Assembly (NCBI GenBank): GCA_016933955.1
Contig: JAFGTT010000036.1
Span: 172,082-236,081, forward strand
Reading direction: 5' to 3'
Length of the DNA stretch: 64,000 nt
Source of the DNA: Candidatus Zixiibacteriota bacterium
GTDB lineage: Bacteria; Zixibacteria; MSB-5A5; GN15; PGXB01
Of the stretch, positions 1 through 9,361 are shown piece by piece. A program made the translations under genes and the position numbers. Position 1 is the first letter of the stretch, and the number at the start of each line of letters is the position of its first letter. The notes beneath the pieces are model-generated. The model was not told where the DNA came from. It searched no databases and saw only the letters and a program-made list of their open reading frames with translations.

Positions 1-1
1 C

Positions 2-229
2 CTCGAAGTCAAGCTGGTCGATATCGCTCCGGGGATGTTCAAGGTCGATCTGCCGAAGAAAATCGGACCGGGGGAATCAAAGAAGGGTGAAATCGAGATA
101 CTCAAAGCGTACATCGATCAGGAGTTCGAGAAATCGATGACGATCGAACTGAACGATAGGGTCAAATCGAGATTCACGATTCCGATCAAGCGGTCGATCC
201 GGCAGTTGAGTTCACAGACAGAGAATTAA
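2..229 (+). CDS. C-terminal end of a DUF1573-like protein (partial)
   Basis: The reading frame is open from the left edge of the window to a TAA at 227-229, so only about 75 C-terminal residues are visible. They show the pattern of DUF1573/Ig-like domains: a hydrophobic strand, a Pro-Gly turn (LPKKIGPGES), then alternating strands ending in a basic segment. Such domains usually occur in secreted or periplasmic proteins of the FCB group. The function is unknown. A rho-independent terminator follows 33 bases later, so this is the last gene of its transcript. The internal ATG at 35 is not the start, because the frame is open upstream of it. The family call rests on pattern only. Confidence 0.55.
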   Translation, partial: LEVKLVDIAPGMFKVDLPKKIGPGESKKGEIEILKAYIDQEFEKSMTIELNDRVKSRFTIPIKRSIRQLSSQTEN

Positions 230-261
230 TAAACAATTAACATGTAATCAGTATAAGCCTT

Positions 262-290
262 CCGATGGAGATACCATCGGCAGGTTTTTT
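262..290 (+). terminator. Rho-independent terminator after the DUF1573-like gene
   Basis: A 7-bp perfect stem (CCGATGG/CCATCGG, 262-268 and 274-280) with a 5-nt loop is followed by a T6 tract at 285-290. It lies directly downstream of the plus-strand gene ending at 229. Confidence 0.85.
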
Positions 291-401
291 ATTTCAGGTA
301 TGATTCGCTCGGTGTAAGACGGATTATTTCGGCGTTTTTTATATTTCCCTAATGATATATCAAAAAGTTCCGCGATAATTTTATTCCACAGCAAAACACA
401 G

Positions 402-1739
402 TCAGGGCCGCTCATTTATGGAATTGGCGGCCTGAAGACCTGTTGCCAATTCGGGTAGAATTCCCTTCTTACAATAAATCGGGCGCACCAGCGTTCTTAA
501 GGCAGGCAGTCGATACAGAAAAACCAGGGCGCCGATAATACAGCATATTCCACCGATCATAACCGTGACCGGTGTTCCGATCCTGCTGCCCAGACTTCCT
601 GCCAGGAGACTGCCCAGGGGCGCCATACCGAAGAATGACATGGCATAGAAACTCATCACCCGGCCGCGCTTATCATCATCGACGATAGTCTGCAAAATTG
701 TATTGCTGGCGGCCATCTGCATCATCATTCCCATACCGACGAAAAACAGAAGACCAATCGACAGCCACAGGTAATGTGAAAATGAAAAAAGTGTCAGCCC
801 GATCCCGAAAGTCCCTGCGGCGAAGGTAATGACTTTTTCCAGACCGATAACGGTTTTCCGCGAAGCCAGATATAATGCCCCTATCAAGGCGCCGGTTCCG
901 ACCGAAGCCATCAGGAAACCGAGCGTATGTGGTCCGCCATGAAGAATATCTTTGGCAAAAACAGGCATGAGGACAGTATAAGGCATTCCCATTATACTTA
1001 CCAATGCCAGCAATATCAGGATAGACCTTATCGGGGGAAAGCCAAAGGCATATTTAAAACCTTCCTTGAAATCCACGAGTATATTACTTTTACGTATTTT
1101 TATATTTTCCGTTTTTAACCTCATGGCCAGAAGCGCCATTATCACTGCGAAGAAACTGCCGGCATTCACTAAAAAGCAAATACCCTCACCGACCGCTCCA
1201 ATCAACAATCCGGCTATGGTTGGCCCGATCAGGCGGGCGCCATTGACCATGGTCGAGTTGAGGGCAATCGCATTGCTTAAATCCTCTCGGCGTTCAATCA
1301 TCTCGACCAGCAGAGATTGTCTCGATGGCATATCAAAGGCGTTTATTAATCCAAGAATCACTCCCAGTGCAATAATATGCCAGACCTGAACATAATTCGT
1401 TAATACCAGAATGGCCAGTATCATAGCCTGGATGGTCGCCAGAATCTGAGTGACAATTAGAATATGATAGCGATTTCTCTGATCGACGATTACGCCGGCA
1501 AACGGCGCCGCCAAAAAGGTCGGAATTTGGGTACTGAATCCGACCACACCCAGAAGGAATACCGAATCGGTGAGACGGTAAACCAGCCAGCTTTGGGCAA
1601 TCCGCTGAACCCAGGTGCCGATCAGCGAGATCCCCTGACCACCGAAGTAAAGACGATAGTTGCGCGAGTCAAGAGCGCGAAGGATAAACCTGATACCCGA
1701 TTTATTATTGGGACCGAGATTTCTGTCCTGTTTACTCAT
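402..1739 (-). CDS. MFS transporter, EntS-like (MFS_3) exporter
   Basis: A 445-residue major facilitator superfamily protein with about 12 hydrophobic segments. The N-terminal stretch around residues 30-55 (GGQGISLIGTWVQRIAQSW) is characteristic of the MFS_3/EntS-type branch, and an R-x-L-G-P-x-x-A-G-like stretch (ARLIGPTIAG) follows the fourth to fifth helix region. The family consists of inner-membrane proton-driven exporters of siderophores, drugs or small molecules; the substrate cannot be read from sequence. It stands alone on the minus strand with no strong Shine-Dalgarno, only an AAAGACG stretch before the ATG. The length is normal for the family, and the protein is full length with a basic C-terminal tail. 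Confidence 0.85.
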   Translation of the reverse strand: MSKQDRNLGPNNKSGIRFILRALDSRNYRLYFGGQGISLIGTWVQRIAQSWLVYRLTDSVFLLGVVGFSTQIPTFLAAPFAGVIVDQRNRYHILIVTQILATIQAMILAILVLTNYVQVWHIIALGVILGLINAFDMPSRQSLLVEMIERREDLSNAIALNSTMVNGARLIGPTIAGLLIGAVGEGICFLVNAGSFFAVIMALLAMRLKTENIKIRKSNILVDFKEGFKYAFGFPPIRSILILLALVSIMGMPYTVLMPVFAKDILHGGPHTLGFLMASVGTGALIGALYLASRKTVIGLEKVITFAAGTFGIGLTLFSFSHYLWLSIGLLFFVGMGMMMQMAASNTILQTIVDDDKRGRVMSFYAMSFFGMAPLGSLLAGSLGSRIGTPVTVMIGGICCIIGALVFLYRLPALRTLVRPIYCKKGILPELATGLQAANSINERP

Positions 1740-1895
1740 GGTTTTTCGTCTTTTTCAAGTTGCCTATTATACTAATAAAGCCGCCCGAAAAACAGCTGTT
1801 AATGATCAGAAGGAAATCAAATAATGAAACCATAAGGTGCCGATGACCTTTCACTGACCATTCGGGCCGATTATCAGCAGGTGATGAAAACATAT

Positions 1896-2534
1896 TCAGT
1901 GCCGGGATATTACGGTTTTGAAGTATTTCTTCTGATCCTTGGACGCCAGGAATTCCGTTTCTGTTATCATACTAAAACGGAGTTCCGTGAGTAGACGTGC
2001 GATATAGTCGGGGGAATGGCGGTAGCAATAATGATCATACTCCGCATTATAGTATTCATAGATGCCTTTTTTCAATTCGAGGAAATTATCTGGATTGGAG
2101 GAATAATAGGGGTAATAGTCGAATCCAAAGAAACCGCCAGGTTTCATAATCCGGCTAATTTCCAGGAGAACGGCATGAAGATCGGAAATTAAATGAATAA
2201 CCCCGACAGAAATAACATGATTGAAACTGCTATTATCATATGGCCAGGGCATAGCCTGCAAATCATGCTTCATCAGATTAAACGACGAATGATTCTTTCG
2301 GCATACTACCAGCATTGAATCGGAGCTGTCCAGGCCATATATTTTCAGGCCGGCCTTATGGAACAGGCGCGCGCCCAGACCGGTACCAATACCGAGATCG
2401 AGCAAAGATTCGCCGGGATTAACATGAGGATACATCATCCCGAATATAACCGAGGGGCCATGCCACTGGCATTTGATACTTTCGGCGTCATAATTTTCGG
2501 CCCGGCCTTTAAATGGATCCTGATCATGTGACAT
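1896..2534 (-). CDS. Class I SAM-dependent methyltransferase
   Basis: A 212-residue protein with the Rossmann-type SAM-binding motif I (LLDLGIGTGLG, about residues 44-54), the acidic end of strand beta-2 (GLDSSDSM) and a post-motif region (ISVGVIHLI) typical of Methyltransf_11/25 enzymes. It should transfer a methyl group from SAM to an unknown small molecule or protein. AGGA lies about 8 nt before the ATG. A GNAT gene lies upstream on the same strand 54 bp away, so the two may be co-transcribed. One of six methyltransferase genes in this window. Confidence 0.82.
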   Translation of the reverse strand: MSHDQDPFKGRAENYDAESIKCQWHGPSVIFGMMYPHVNPGESLLDLGIGTGLGARLFHKAGLKIYGLDSSDSMLVVCRKNHSSFNLMKHDLQAMPWPYDNSSFNHVISVGVIHLISDLHAVLLEISRIMKPGGFFGFDYYPYYSSNPDNFLELKKGIYEYYNAEYDHYCYRHSPDYIARLLTELRFSMITETEFLASKDQKKYFKTVISRH

Positions 2535-2588
2535 AACTTATTCCTAAAAAATGGTCAGTTCGGACTACCCGCCGCCTGTTATTGGAAT

Positions 2589-3062
2589 TTATGTTTCCCC
2601 TAAGTATGATATATGAAGCGGTTCCAGGCCTATTTTCTCATAAAGCCCGATAGCATCATGATTGGCAACCGATGTATAAAAAGTGTAATATTTAATACCG
2701 TGCCGCCTGAAAAAGCTCCCGGATTCTTCCAAAATCCGGGTAGCGATTCCCCGGCGCCGATATTCTTTCGCCACCATAAGAGCCGAAATATGGCCGACTC
2801 GTTTGACTTTGTAAAACCGGGGTTGATTGCCGATGGCAAGCGAGGCATAACCAATGATTTTATTTTCGTCCAGGGCGATAAGAGTGGCACTGTCATCGGA
2901 CTCCAGAGATTTCAGAAATCTCCCGGAGATATCGTCATCGCAGAGATTATCGGTATCGAAAAATTCCTTATGATGGTTCTCATATTCCAAAAAGAACTCC
3001 CGGCATAATCTCAGAACTTCCGCCAGATCATCGCCGGGCTGTAATTCGCGAATTGATATCAT
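2589..3062 (-). CDS. GNAT-family N-acetyltransferase
   Basis: A 157-residue single-domain GNAT enzyme. Motif A is visible as a beta-4 strand (VGHISALMVAKEYRRRGIA, about residues 88-106) with the R-R-x-G-x-A acetyl-CoA pyrophosphate loop, and motif B follows (YTFYTSVANHDAIGLYEKIGL). It should acetylate a primary amine with acetyl-CoA; the acceptor is unknown. GGAG lies 7 nt before the ATG. It precedes the methyltransferase gene on the same strand. Confidence 0.85.
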   Translation of the reverse strand: MISIRELQPGDDLAEVLRLCREFFLEYENHHKEFFDTDNLCDDDISGRFLKSLESDDSATLIALDENKIIGYASLAIGNQPRFYKVKRVGHISALMVAKEYRRRGIATRILEESGSFFRRHGIKYYTFYTSVANHDAIGLYEKIGLEPLHISYLGET

Positions 3063-3381
3063 TCTATCTCCATAAAATATAGAGCTCTAAATAGGTAATT
3101 TCCAATTCAGTCTCAGTGATAGGTTATGCGAACAAGATAAAAGGGGGGCTTAAAAGTGTCAATTAATATGTGGCGGGGATAATCATCTGCCCGAAGTGAA
3201 GTGGCAGGTTTAAATATTATAATATTCTTTATTGAAATTACAGGTTGTCTTAATTAATAAATACACCTTAATTTATATTCAGGTTTTGCGGTATTGTAAC
3301 ATTGTTAATCGCCTGATCGTAAAATAGACTGATACCATAGTAGTATAAAAATCAATTCATAAACTAATTCGGGAGGTTTTT
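3063..3381. other. Intergenic region between divergent genes
   Basis: About 320 bases, AT-rich, separating the minus-strand GNAT gene from the plus-strand oxidoreductase gene. No gene is visible. It must hold both promoters, but no convincing -35/-10 pair was identified. GGGAGG at 3371-3376 is the ribosome binding site of the next gene. Confidence 0.5.
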
Positions 3382-5022
3382 ATGATAAACGAACATCAGT
3401 CACGACGGAATTTTATTAAAATGATTCTCGCGAGCGCTCCGGTCATTGCTTTTGACTGGTCGGTTTTTCCGCTTGGATCATTCGCCTCGGATGGCGATCC
3501 CGAAAGTTGGGATGTAATCGTAATCGGTTCCGGACTGGGCGGATTGTCGGCGGCGGCGGCTTTCGCCCGGCAGGGATTTCGGGCCCTGGTGCTGGAAAAA
3601 CATACCCGCGCCGGAGGATACGCCACCACCTTCAAACGCCCCGGCGGATTTCAGTTCGATGTATCGCTGCATTCGACGTCAGTACCGCAGAAAGACGGGC
3701 GGCGGTATATTCAGGGATTCCCTGAAATCACCGGAGTGGAATTTGTTCCTCATCCCAGCACCTTTCGCGCCGTTTTCCCCGATTATGATATCACCTGCCC
3801 TCAATGTGATCCTGACGGATATATCAATCAACTCAAGAAACTTTTTCCCGATGAAGCCCCGGGTATCGATTCGTTGTTCGAAACCATGCGGGGCATCAAC
3901 AGCGATATAGGCAAACTCCAGAGTCAGAAAGGAGAGATCGACTATGGGAAATTCCCCTTCGATTATCCCTGCCTGTTCAAAGCCTACAGCCAGCCCTGGG
4001 GACAAATAGTCGATTCTTATATCAAGGATATCAAACTCCGCGGTATCATAAACGTTCAATGGGGATACTATGGTCTCCCGCCTTCGAAACTATCCCCCAT
4101 TTACTATGCCCTTCCGTTTATGGGATATCTTGAAAACGGAGGCTACTATTCCAGAGGCGGCTCGCAGGTGATTTCGGACGGTTTTGTTAAATTTATCGAG
4201 GGGCATGGCGGTAAAGTGATCCTTAACACCGCCGTCGATGAAATACTTATTAAAGACGGCACCGCATATGGTGTCCGCACGGCCGACAATAAAACTTATC
4301 ATGCCCGGGCCGTCATTTCCAATGTCAATGTCCCCGACACTTTCAAAAAACTCATGACACCCGGAGACAATTTGACCGATTATCTTAAAAAGATATCCGG
4401 ATATACGGTATCGCTTTCATCATTTCAGGTATGGCTCGGTCTCAAAAAGGACCTGGTCGGCGAGCTGGGATTAAAAGATACCGAGATTTTTTATATGACC
4501 GGCTATGATTATGAAGCCGCATTCAACGCCATGGTCGAGGGGCGAATCGAAGATGAGGGCGGGTACGGCCTGACTCTTTACGATAACCTCTATAAGGGTT
4601 ATTCGCCGGAAGGCAAGAATACCGTCAATATCATCTCCCTGATGGGGTACGATTACTGGAAAAAATACGAAACCGATTATTTCAACAATCGCAAGGAGGC
4701 CTATAAGGCCGATAAGGAACGAATTGCCGATTACCTGATCGATCGGGTTGAACAGACCCTGATGCCGGGTTTACGCGAGGCAATTGAGGTCAAGGAAATC
4801 GGAACCCCACTGACCAATGTCCGTTACACCACCAATTACCGCGGCGGGATATATGGCTGGGATCAGACTCTTAATAACGCCATGCCCAATCGTTTGCCTC
4901 AGATAACCCCGATCAAAAATTTGTACCTGTCGGGCGCCTGGACACAACCGGGAGGCGGTTATGGCGGAGTGATCTGGAGCGGCTTGAGTTGTTTCGGGGA
5001 AATCATGAAGAACTGGGGATAG
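3382..5022 (+). CDS. Tat-exported FAD-dependent oxidoreductase (phytoene desaturase/isomerase-like)
   Basis: A 546-residue flavoprotein. The N-terminus has a twin-arginine signal (SRRNFIKMI, residues 7-15) followed by a hydrophobic stretch, which predicts export of the folded, FAD-loaded protein. The dinucleotide-binding motif GSGLGGLSAAAAFARQG lies at about residues 48-64, with an acidic strand end (LVLEKHTRAGGYA) after it. The C-terminus has the typical second FAD contact (NLYLSGAWTQPGGGYGGVIWSG). This is the NAD(P)-binding/phytoene dehydrogenase-carotene isomerase superfamily; the substrate is unknown, and no carotenoid genes lie nearby, so a role in carotenoid synthesis should not be assumed. 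GGGAGG precedes the ATG by about 6 nt. A convergent hairpin terminator follows. Confidence 0.82.
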   Translation: MINEHQSRRNFIKMILASAPVIAFDWSVFPLGSFASDGDPESWDVIVIGSGLGGLSAAAAFARQGFRALVLEKHTRAGGYATTFKRPGGFQFDVSLHSTSVPQKDGRRYIQGFPEITGVEFVPHPSTFRAVFPDYDITCPQCDPDGYINQLKKLFPDEAPGIDSLFETMRGINSDIGKLQSQKGEIDYGKFPFDYPCLFKAYSQPWGQIVDSYIKDIKLRGIINVQWGYYGLPPSKLSPIYYALPFMGYLENGGYYSRGGSQVISDGFVKFIEGHGGKVILNTAVDEILIKDGTAYGVRTADNKTYHARAVISNVNVPDTFKKLMTPGDNLTDYLKKISGYTVSLSSFQVWLGLKKDLVGELGLKDTEIFYMTGYDYEAAFNAMVEGRIEDEGGYGLTLYDNLYKGYSPEGKNTVNIISLMGYDYWKKYETDYFNNRKEAYKADKERIADYLIDRVEQTLMPGLREAIEVKEIGTPLTNVRYTTNYRGGIYGWDQTLNNAMPNRLPQITPIKNLYLSGAWTQPGGGYGGVIWSGLSCFGEIMKNWG

Positions 5023-5127
5023 ATCGATTTCGGGATGCTATTCGCTTATTCTATTATGGACAAGATTTGATAAAGCGCTTTTCAATCAAATTGCCATATC
5101 GATTGGATGTGTGCCGATAAATATCAG

Positions 5128-5151
5128 GGCCGGGATTTATCCATCCCGGCC
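5128..5151. terminator. Bidirectional hairpin between convergent genes
   Basis: A perfect 9-bp GC-rich stem (GGCCGGGAT/ATCCCGGCC) with a 6-nt loop lies between the plus-strand oxidoreductase and the minus-strand monooxygenase gene, ending just before the latter's stop codon. The T tracts on either side are weak. Confidence 0.6.
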
Positions 5152-5469
5152 TTAATAATGAAGTTCCTCGATCAATTCGTAATGCTGAGAACGCTCATCA
5201 AAGCGTTTCAGCACTTCTCGCGCTCTGGCCGGAACATGGGCGACTTCATAATCATTGCCGGTAAAAGATTTGACATCTTCCAGCGAGTCAAACCACATTA
5301 CGGTTATAAATTCGACTTCATTATCCAGTCGCCGCCGCAATACCTGAATTGACCGGTAACCCGGGATTTTCATTTTGGCAATTCCCGGGAGGACTTCGGT
5401 TTTCAACACATTGAAATAGACATCGGCATTCTCAGGAGTGGTGTACCCATGCCAGATGCGTCCGATCAT
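5152..5469 (-). CDS. Antibiotic biosynthesis monooxygenase (ABM) domain protein
   Basis: A 105-residue single-domain protein with the dimeric alpha-beta barrel pattern of ABM proteins: an opening strand with G-x-x-x-x-E-x-A-D-x-Y, a central G-Y-R-S-I-Q-V-L-R segment, and a strand-turn FITVMWFDSLEDVKSF. Family members are cofactor-free oxygenases or stress-related proteins of unknown substrate. AAAGGAG lies 8 nt before the ATG. It starts 3 nt after the stop of the upstream HXXEE membrane protein on the same strand, so the pair is almost certainly an operon. Confidence 0.8.
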   Translation of the reverse strand: MIGRIWHGYTTPENADVYFNVLKTEVLPGIAKMKIPGYRSIQVLRRRLDNEVEFITVMWFDSLEDVKSFTGNDYEVAHVPARAREVLKRFDERSQHYELIEELHY

Positions 5470-5472
5470 AAT

Positions 5473-5874
5473 TTACTCCTTTCTCGCTTTATCGGCCCGG
5501 CAATGCAGTTCACGGCGCAGGCTGGCCACCAGCAAAGGAGCTACCAATATAAAACCGATCCCGCTGATAGCTCCGGCAAAACCGCCGAAATACCTGCCGG
5601 TAACAAGATAACCTGTGATGTGCCCCAGGCCATTAAGGGTCATCAGAATGGCATAGACCAACCCGGCATACAGCGCCCGGCGGTATCCTCTCCAGATAAA
5701 TATGAAAACCACTATCGGCACGATGAACAGGACGACATTAACCGCTACAAATATTGCCATACTTCCCAGGATATCTATGGCCCGGAATCTACCACAGACC
5801 TCCTCGATTATGTGAGCCAGATGCAGGAGGAGAAGAATCAGGTACCAATAAAGATGGGCCTTCGATTGATTCAT
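5473..5874 (-). CDS. HXXEE-domain integral membrane protein
   Basis: A 133-residue membrane protein with about four hydrophobic segments. The first helix carries H-I-I-E-E (about residues 20-24), the signature of the HXXEE family, and a second histidine motif (NGLGHI) sits near residue 90. The biochemical role of the family is not established. It is the first gene of a two-gene operon with the ABM protein (3-nt gap). No clear Shine-Dalgarno precedes the ATG. Confidence 0.75.
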   Translation of the reverse strand: MNQSKAHLYWYLILLLLHLAHIIEEVCGRFRAIDILGSMAIFVAVNVVLFIVPIVVFIFIWRGYRRALYAGLVYAILMTLNGLGHITGYLVTGRYFGGFAGAISGIGFILVAPLLVASLRRELHCRADKARKE

Positions 5875-5921
5875 ATCGGATCAAATATAGTGTTTTTAGA
5901 ACCAGTCAGAAATATTAAGAA

Positions 5922-6896
5922 TTAGGTAATAAACCGCTTTATAATGCGGTACATCAGAAATGTTATCCACCTGCTTGGTATACGTTTCTGACCGAAATCG
6001 AAATCAGACCAGGCTTTATGGATAGACTCCGCAAAATAACGGCCGGAGGTATCACCCTTGCCAAGAAGCAAATCAATCATTTCATGTACATTGGGGTCAT
6101 TTCTTATCAATTCAAATTGTGAAAGGACCTCAAGATATTTCAGAATTCTATAATCAGTATAAGGATATTTCAGTTTTTCCCAGCCCCGGCCGATTTCCGA
6201 ATCATGACCGGCATATTTGATTTTCCCCCTGTTTTCCCAGCATTTTAAAAGGAATTTTAAACCTCTTCTGACTGACTCGCCATCGGCGAGATCCGGATTT
6301 CGGGCGAAGGCTCCCATCACACACAGAGTGGCAAAGGCGCAACTTGGCTCTCTCTCCCGGGAACCTCCCGGAAGCCCGGTATTCTTGCACCAGAAGCCGC
6401 CGTCAAGTCGTTGTCGGTTCAGAAGCCATGCATAGGCTTTCTGCGACCTTGGATCAGAGACATAGCCCAGTTTTGCCAGGGACTCGGTCAATATACCGGT
6501 AAAACAATCGGCTGGAGTTGGCGGCGGCGCCCATCCAAATCCCCCACCGGGGAGTTGAGTTCTGAAAACATATTCGCAAGCGGCGGCTATTTGGGGATGA
6601 TCCCGATCCAAACCAAAATCCCCCAGGACTCCCAGAATCCAGAAGGTAGTATCCTTTTTGGGCCACCAGCTATAAATATCGTTTGGCTTACCCCAATATT
6701 CATCGGTGTTCTGTCTCTCCAATATTCGCCTGATTGGCTTACATCTAATGATTGAATTTTTGGTTTCGAGGACTTCACGATCATTTTCATTTCTGCCCAG
6801 AAGGTCAGTCATGGTTCGATATTTGACAAAAGCCTCTCTGCCAAGCAGCCATTCAATCGGTATAAGTTCCCAGATTTCACGTAGCTCTTTTGCCAT
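5922..6896 (-). CDS. Prenyltransferase/squalene-oxidase-repeat (alpha-alpha toroid) protein
   Basis: A protein of 324 residues from the ATG at 6896; a longer TTG start at 6911 is less likely. Two repeat units with Q-L-P-G-G-G-F-G-W and R-Q-R-L-D-G-G-F-W lie about 60 residues apart, the QW-like motif of terpenoid cyclase/protein prenyltransferase toroid folds. In small cytoplasmic bacterial proteins of this kind the toroid need not imply terpene cyclisation. The DxDD motif of squalene-hopene cyclases is not present, so catalysis is doubtful. No operon partner is visible. Confidence 0.65.
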   Translation of the reverse strand: MAKELREIWELIPIEWLLGREAFVKYRTMTDLLGRNENDREVLETKNSIIRCKPIRRILERQNTDEYWGKPNDIYSWWPKKDTTFWILGVLGDFGLDRDHPQIAAACEYVFRTQLPGGGFGWAPPPTPADCFTGILTESLAKLGYVSDPRSQKAYAWLLNRQRLDGGFWCKNTGLPGGSREREPSCAFATLCVMGAFARNPDLADGESVRRGLKFLLKCWENRGKIKYAGHDSEIGRGWEKLKYPYTDYRILKYLEVLSQFELIRNDPNVHEMIDLLLGKGDTSGRYFAESIHKAWSDFDFGQKRIPSRWITFLMYRIIKRFIT

Positions 6897-7271
6897 TTCT
6901 GAGTTCCCCAAATAACATTTCCAGGAAATCTGTCAGCCTGAAATAACTATGACCTTTTTTAGAGACAGGACAGTCGCTCGATTCGATTCTGAATCATATC
7001 CATCCTCCGGTAATGGCAAAGTTAATTCGTTGTTAAAGACTTCCAAAGAAAAAACCTTTGTTAATACTGAGGCTATCTTAAAGCCCATGACAATACCAAT
7101 ATTAATTTCCCCGGGCTTCTTTCCCCCGATTCGGTTAAACTATAGCCTTTTCGATGGAAGCAAACGGATGATAATCGAACATGACTGATGACTAATTTCG
7201 ATTGACATCTTGAATAAAATAGCCTATGATTTTTAAATTTAAAATCATATGAAAATTGCGGGTAGAGTTGT
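6897..7271. other. Intergenic region without a recognised gene
   Basis: About 375 bases upstream of the toroid-protein gene. Short open frames here show no family resemblance. The region ends where the remnant of an outer-membrane protein begins. Confidence 0.4.
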
Positions 7272-7475
7272 GAAGGAAGGGTCGGGATTCCGGGCGAAGC
7301 AGATCAAAAAATGATCGGTATGGCCGGGATAAGATTATTAGGGGAACAAATGACCGTCGATATCGGGATCGGACTTTCTTACGACGACGGAAGCGATGAA
7401 GAAGATATATATGGCAACACATTGGATGATGCAGTCGATTGGATCCCGTATATCGACTTTGTCTGGAATTTCTGA
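7272..7475 (+). pseudogene. C-terminal remnant of an outer-membrane protein gene
   Basis: The plus-strand frame from 7266 to the TGA at 7473-7475 encodes amphipathic beta-strand-like sequence (MIGMAGIRLLGEQMTVDIGI, then an acidic loop) and ends in D-F-V-W-N-F, a terminal aromatic typical of outer-membrane barrels. There is no signal peptide, and an in-frame stop precedes it at 7263-7265, so only the last strands survive. It lies just upstream of the intact PldA-like gene and is probably the decayed tail of another barrel gene. Confidence 0.5.
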
Positions 7476-7619
7476 TCGGGAGAGGTTTTTTTCTATGACC
7501 AAGTATAAGGCTCGGCATTATCAATATGGAAGTGCGGAATAACACATTCCGTATCGATAAGTTTCGACCGGGCCAATTGCCGTAAACCAGAATTGAGCAT
7601 GAGAAGAGGTCTTGTAACA

Positions 7620-8435
7620 ATGCCTATAACCAGGTGCACGTCTATTCTTTCCTGTTCTTTTTTGCTGGTCATTTTTTTTGTGAAACCTTTTCACGCCGAG
7701 CAACTGCCGGAGAGTTTCCAGTTGATTCGAACCGGACCGGGCCTGTCATTACATAAAGATATGTTTATGTTGCCGGCTACCTTCTCCGACGAGTACAACG
7801 GGGCAAGAACAGAAGCGGTATTTCAAATGAGTGCAAAACACCGCATATTCGACTTACCGGTATATTTCGCTTATACCCAGATTTCTTTCTGGCAGGCCTA
7901 TGATCATAATAATTCCGCCCCATTCCGCGAAACTAATTATAACCCGGAACTATTCTATCGCACCAAACGGTTTCCATTCCATTCCGGACAGGTAGGTGCG
8001 GATATAGGTTTCGAACACGAATCGAACGGTCAGAAGCCTCCCATTTCACGGAGCTGGAATTTGTTATACATATCGCCTTATTATTATTGTTCCAATTTGC
8101 TTTTATATCTCAAATTTCGTTACCGCATTCCTGAAGACAAGAAGGAATATCCGGAGGCGGCTGTTGGCGATGACAATCCGGATATCACTGATTTTCTCGG
8201 CTACAGCGACATTCAGCTATTCTACAGATTCTCATGGCATCACTTATTGCACCTGATGCTCCGGGGCAATGTTAATACAGGTAAGGGGGGCCTTATCCTT
8301 AGTTATGGAGTGCCGGTGCCCAGGAGTGAAATGAGTTATTTTATCGTGAGGATATCTCATGGTTACGGTGAGAGTCTGGTGGATTACAACAGGTCTTTGA
8401 CCAGAATCGGCTTTGGCATCATGTTTTCCAGATGA
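7620..8435 (+). CDS. pldA: Outer-membrane phospholipase A (OMPLA)
   Basis: 271 residues from the ATG at 7620, chosen because AGAGG lies about 10 nt upstream and the sequence then opens directly with a signal peptide; an in-frame ATG at 7593 is less likely. The catalytic region is clear: G-F-E-H-E-S-N-G-Q (His and Ser of the OMPLA His-Ser-Asn triad), preceded by the conserved Y-T-Q-x-S-F-W-Q and P-F-R-E-T-N-Y-N-P-E, and followed by S-R-S-W-N. The C-terminus has Y-G-E-S-L-x-D-Y-N and the last barrel strand. The family is a calcium-dependent, dimerising outer-membrane enzyme that hydrolyses phospholipids mislocated to the outer leaflet. It is isolated, with no operon partner. Confidence 0.9.
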   Translation: MPITRCTSILSCSFLLVIFFVKPFHAEQLPESFQLIRTGPGLSLHKDMFMLPATFSDEYNGARTEAVFQMSAKHRIFDLPVYFAYTQISFWQAYDHNNSAPFRETNYNPELFYRTKRFPFHSGQVGADIGFEHESNGQKPPISRSWNLLYISPYYYCSNLLLYLKFRYRIPEDKKEYPEAAVGDDNPDITDFLGYSDIQLFYRFSWHHLLHLMLRGNVNTGKGGLILSYGVPVPRSEMSYFIVRISHGYGESLVDYNRSLTRIGFGIMFSR

Positions 8436-8470
8436 ACCTCGGATCGATTAACAGCATAATACATTGTCTT

Positions 8471-9181
8471 TTATATCCGGATTTCCCCGCCTTTGAATAA
8501 AAGCCACAGGCAAAGCGATAATTCCGCAACGATTGCAGGCACGGCGACAATAATCAGAAATATCGTTTTGTAATCGGCGTAGCCGGATAAAAGAATATTG
8601 GCAAAGCTGTCTATCAGGTAGCCGAAAGAAGCCGCTATCATCAAAATACCCAGAACTCCGGGAATATAATCTGATTTTATAATCAAATAACCGAGGATAA
8701 GACAATGGAAACCGAAAAATACCAGAGCAATAAGATATCCATAACTATGAGCATTGAGAAACAGTAACATCTGGGAATACAGCTGATCCGGGCGAAATGA
8801 TGTCAAATAACCGGGGCCATTCACAAGTAATAAAGCAAATACAGAATTGAGCAGGTTGATTCCATTAATCGCAGTATGTGTCAATCTGAAAAAGGCCGCA
8901 AGCAGCGCCAGACTCTTATTCACCGGCCTGAGTAATACATAAAGCGCCAGAGCCACCACCACATCAAATACAAGCATTATCAGATCCCCTGCGATACCGA
9001 TGCGGAATAAAAATTCCGAAGCCATAATATTGCTCGCGGTGGCGGCCGCATCCCCCGGCACAATCAGTCTGGAACGGACAAAGAATTCCGCAAAAACACC
9101 ACATAATATGATTACCAGATACCCTGCCCCGGCGATTTTTGCGGCCATTCGGGGTGAAATATCATTAAGATAATCAGTCAT
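8471..9181 (-). CDS. DUF4386-type membrane protein
   Basis: A 236-residue integral membrane protein with six to seven hydrophobic helices. The opening (SPRMAAKIAGAGYLVIILCG) and the later R-L-T-H-T-A-I-N-G-I-N-L-L segment match the DUF4386 family, whose function is unknown. GGGAAG lies about 9 nt before the ATG. It is transcribed convergently to pldA and has no close partner. Confidence 0.7.
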   Translation of the reverse strand: MTDYLNDISPRMAAKIAGAGYLVIILCGVFAEFFVRSRLIVPGDAAATASNIMASEFLFRIGIAGDLIMLVFDVVVALALYVLLRPVNKSLALLAAFFRLTHTAINGINLLNSVFALLLVNGPGYLTSFRPDQLYSQMLLFLNAHSYGYLIALVFFGFHCLILGYLIIKSDYIPGVLGILMIAASFGYLIDSFANILLSGYADYKTIFLIIVAVPAIVAELSLCLWLLFKGGEIRI

Positions 9182-9361
9182 TTTTATCGCTTCCCATTCT
9201 TACCCTTTTTTAAAAAGCCCTACGTCAATAAATGAAAAGGGATAGGGATATTTTTAAACGGGAGTTGTGCAAGAGGTTTTTTTATGCTCGCAAAAACCTT
9301 CTGTTACATGGTCACCCAAACCCGTTTGAGATTCAGGTATTTCAAGCAAGATCCGTAACAA

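Noticed and set aside
5449..5925. A plus-strand frame of 158 codons
   Set aside because: It is antisense to the HXXEE membrane protein, whose helix pattern, family motif and operon spacing are convincing.
7192..7620. A 142-codon minus-strand frame before pldA
   Set aside because: It is highly basic and of low complexity, antisense to the barrel remnant, and without a start signal.
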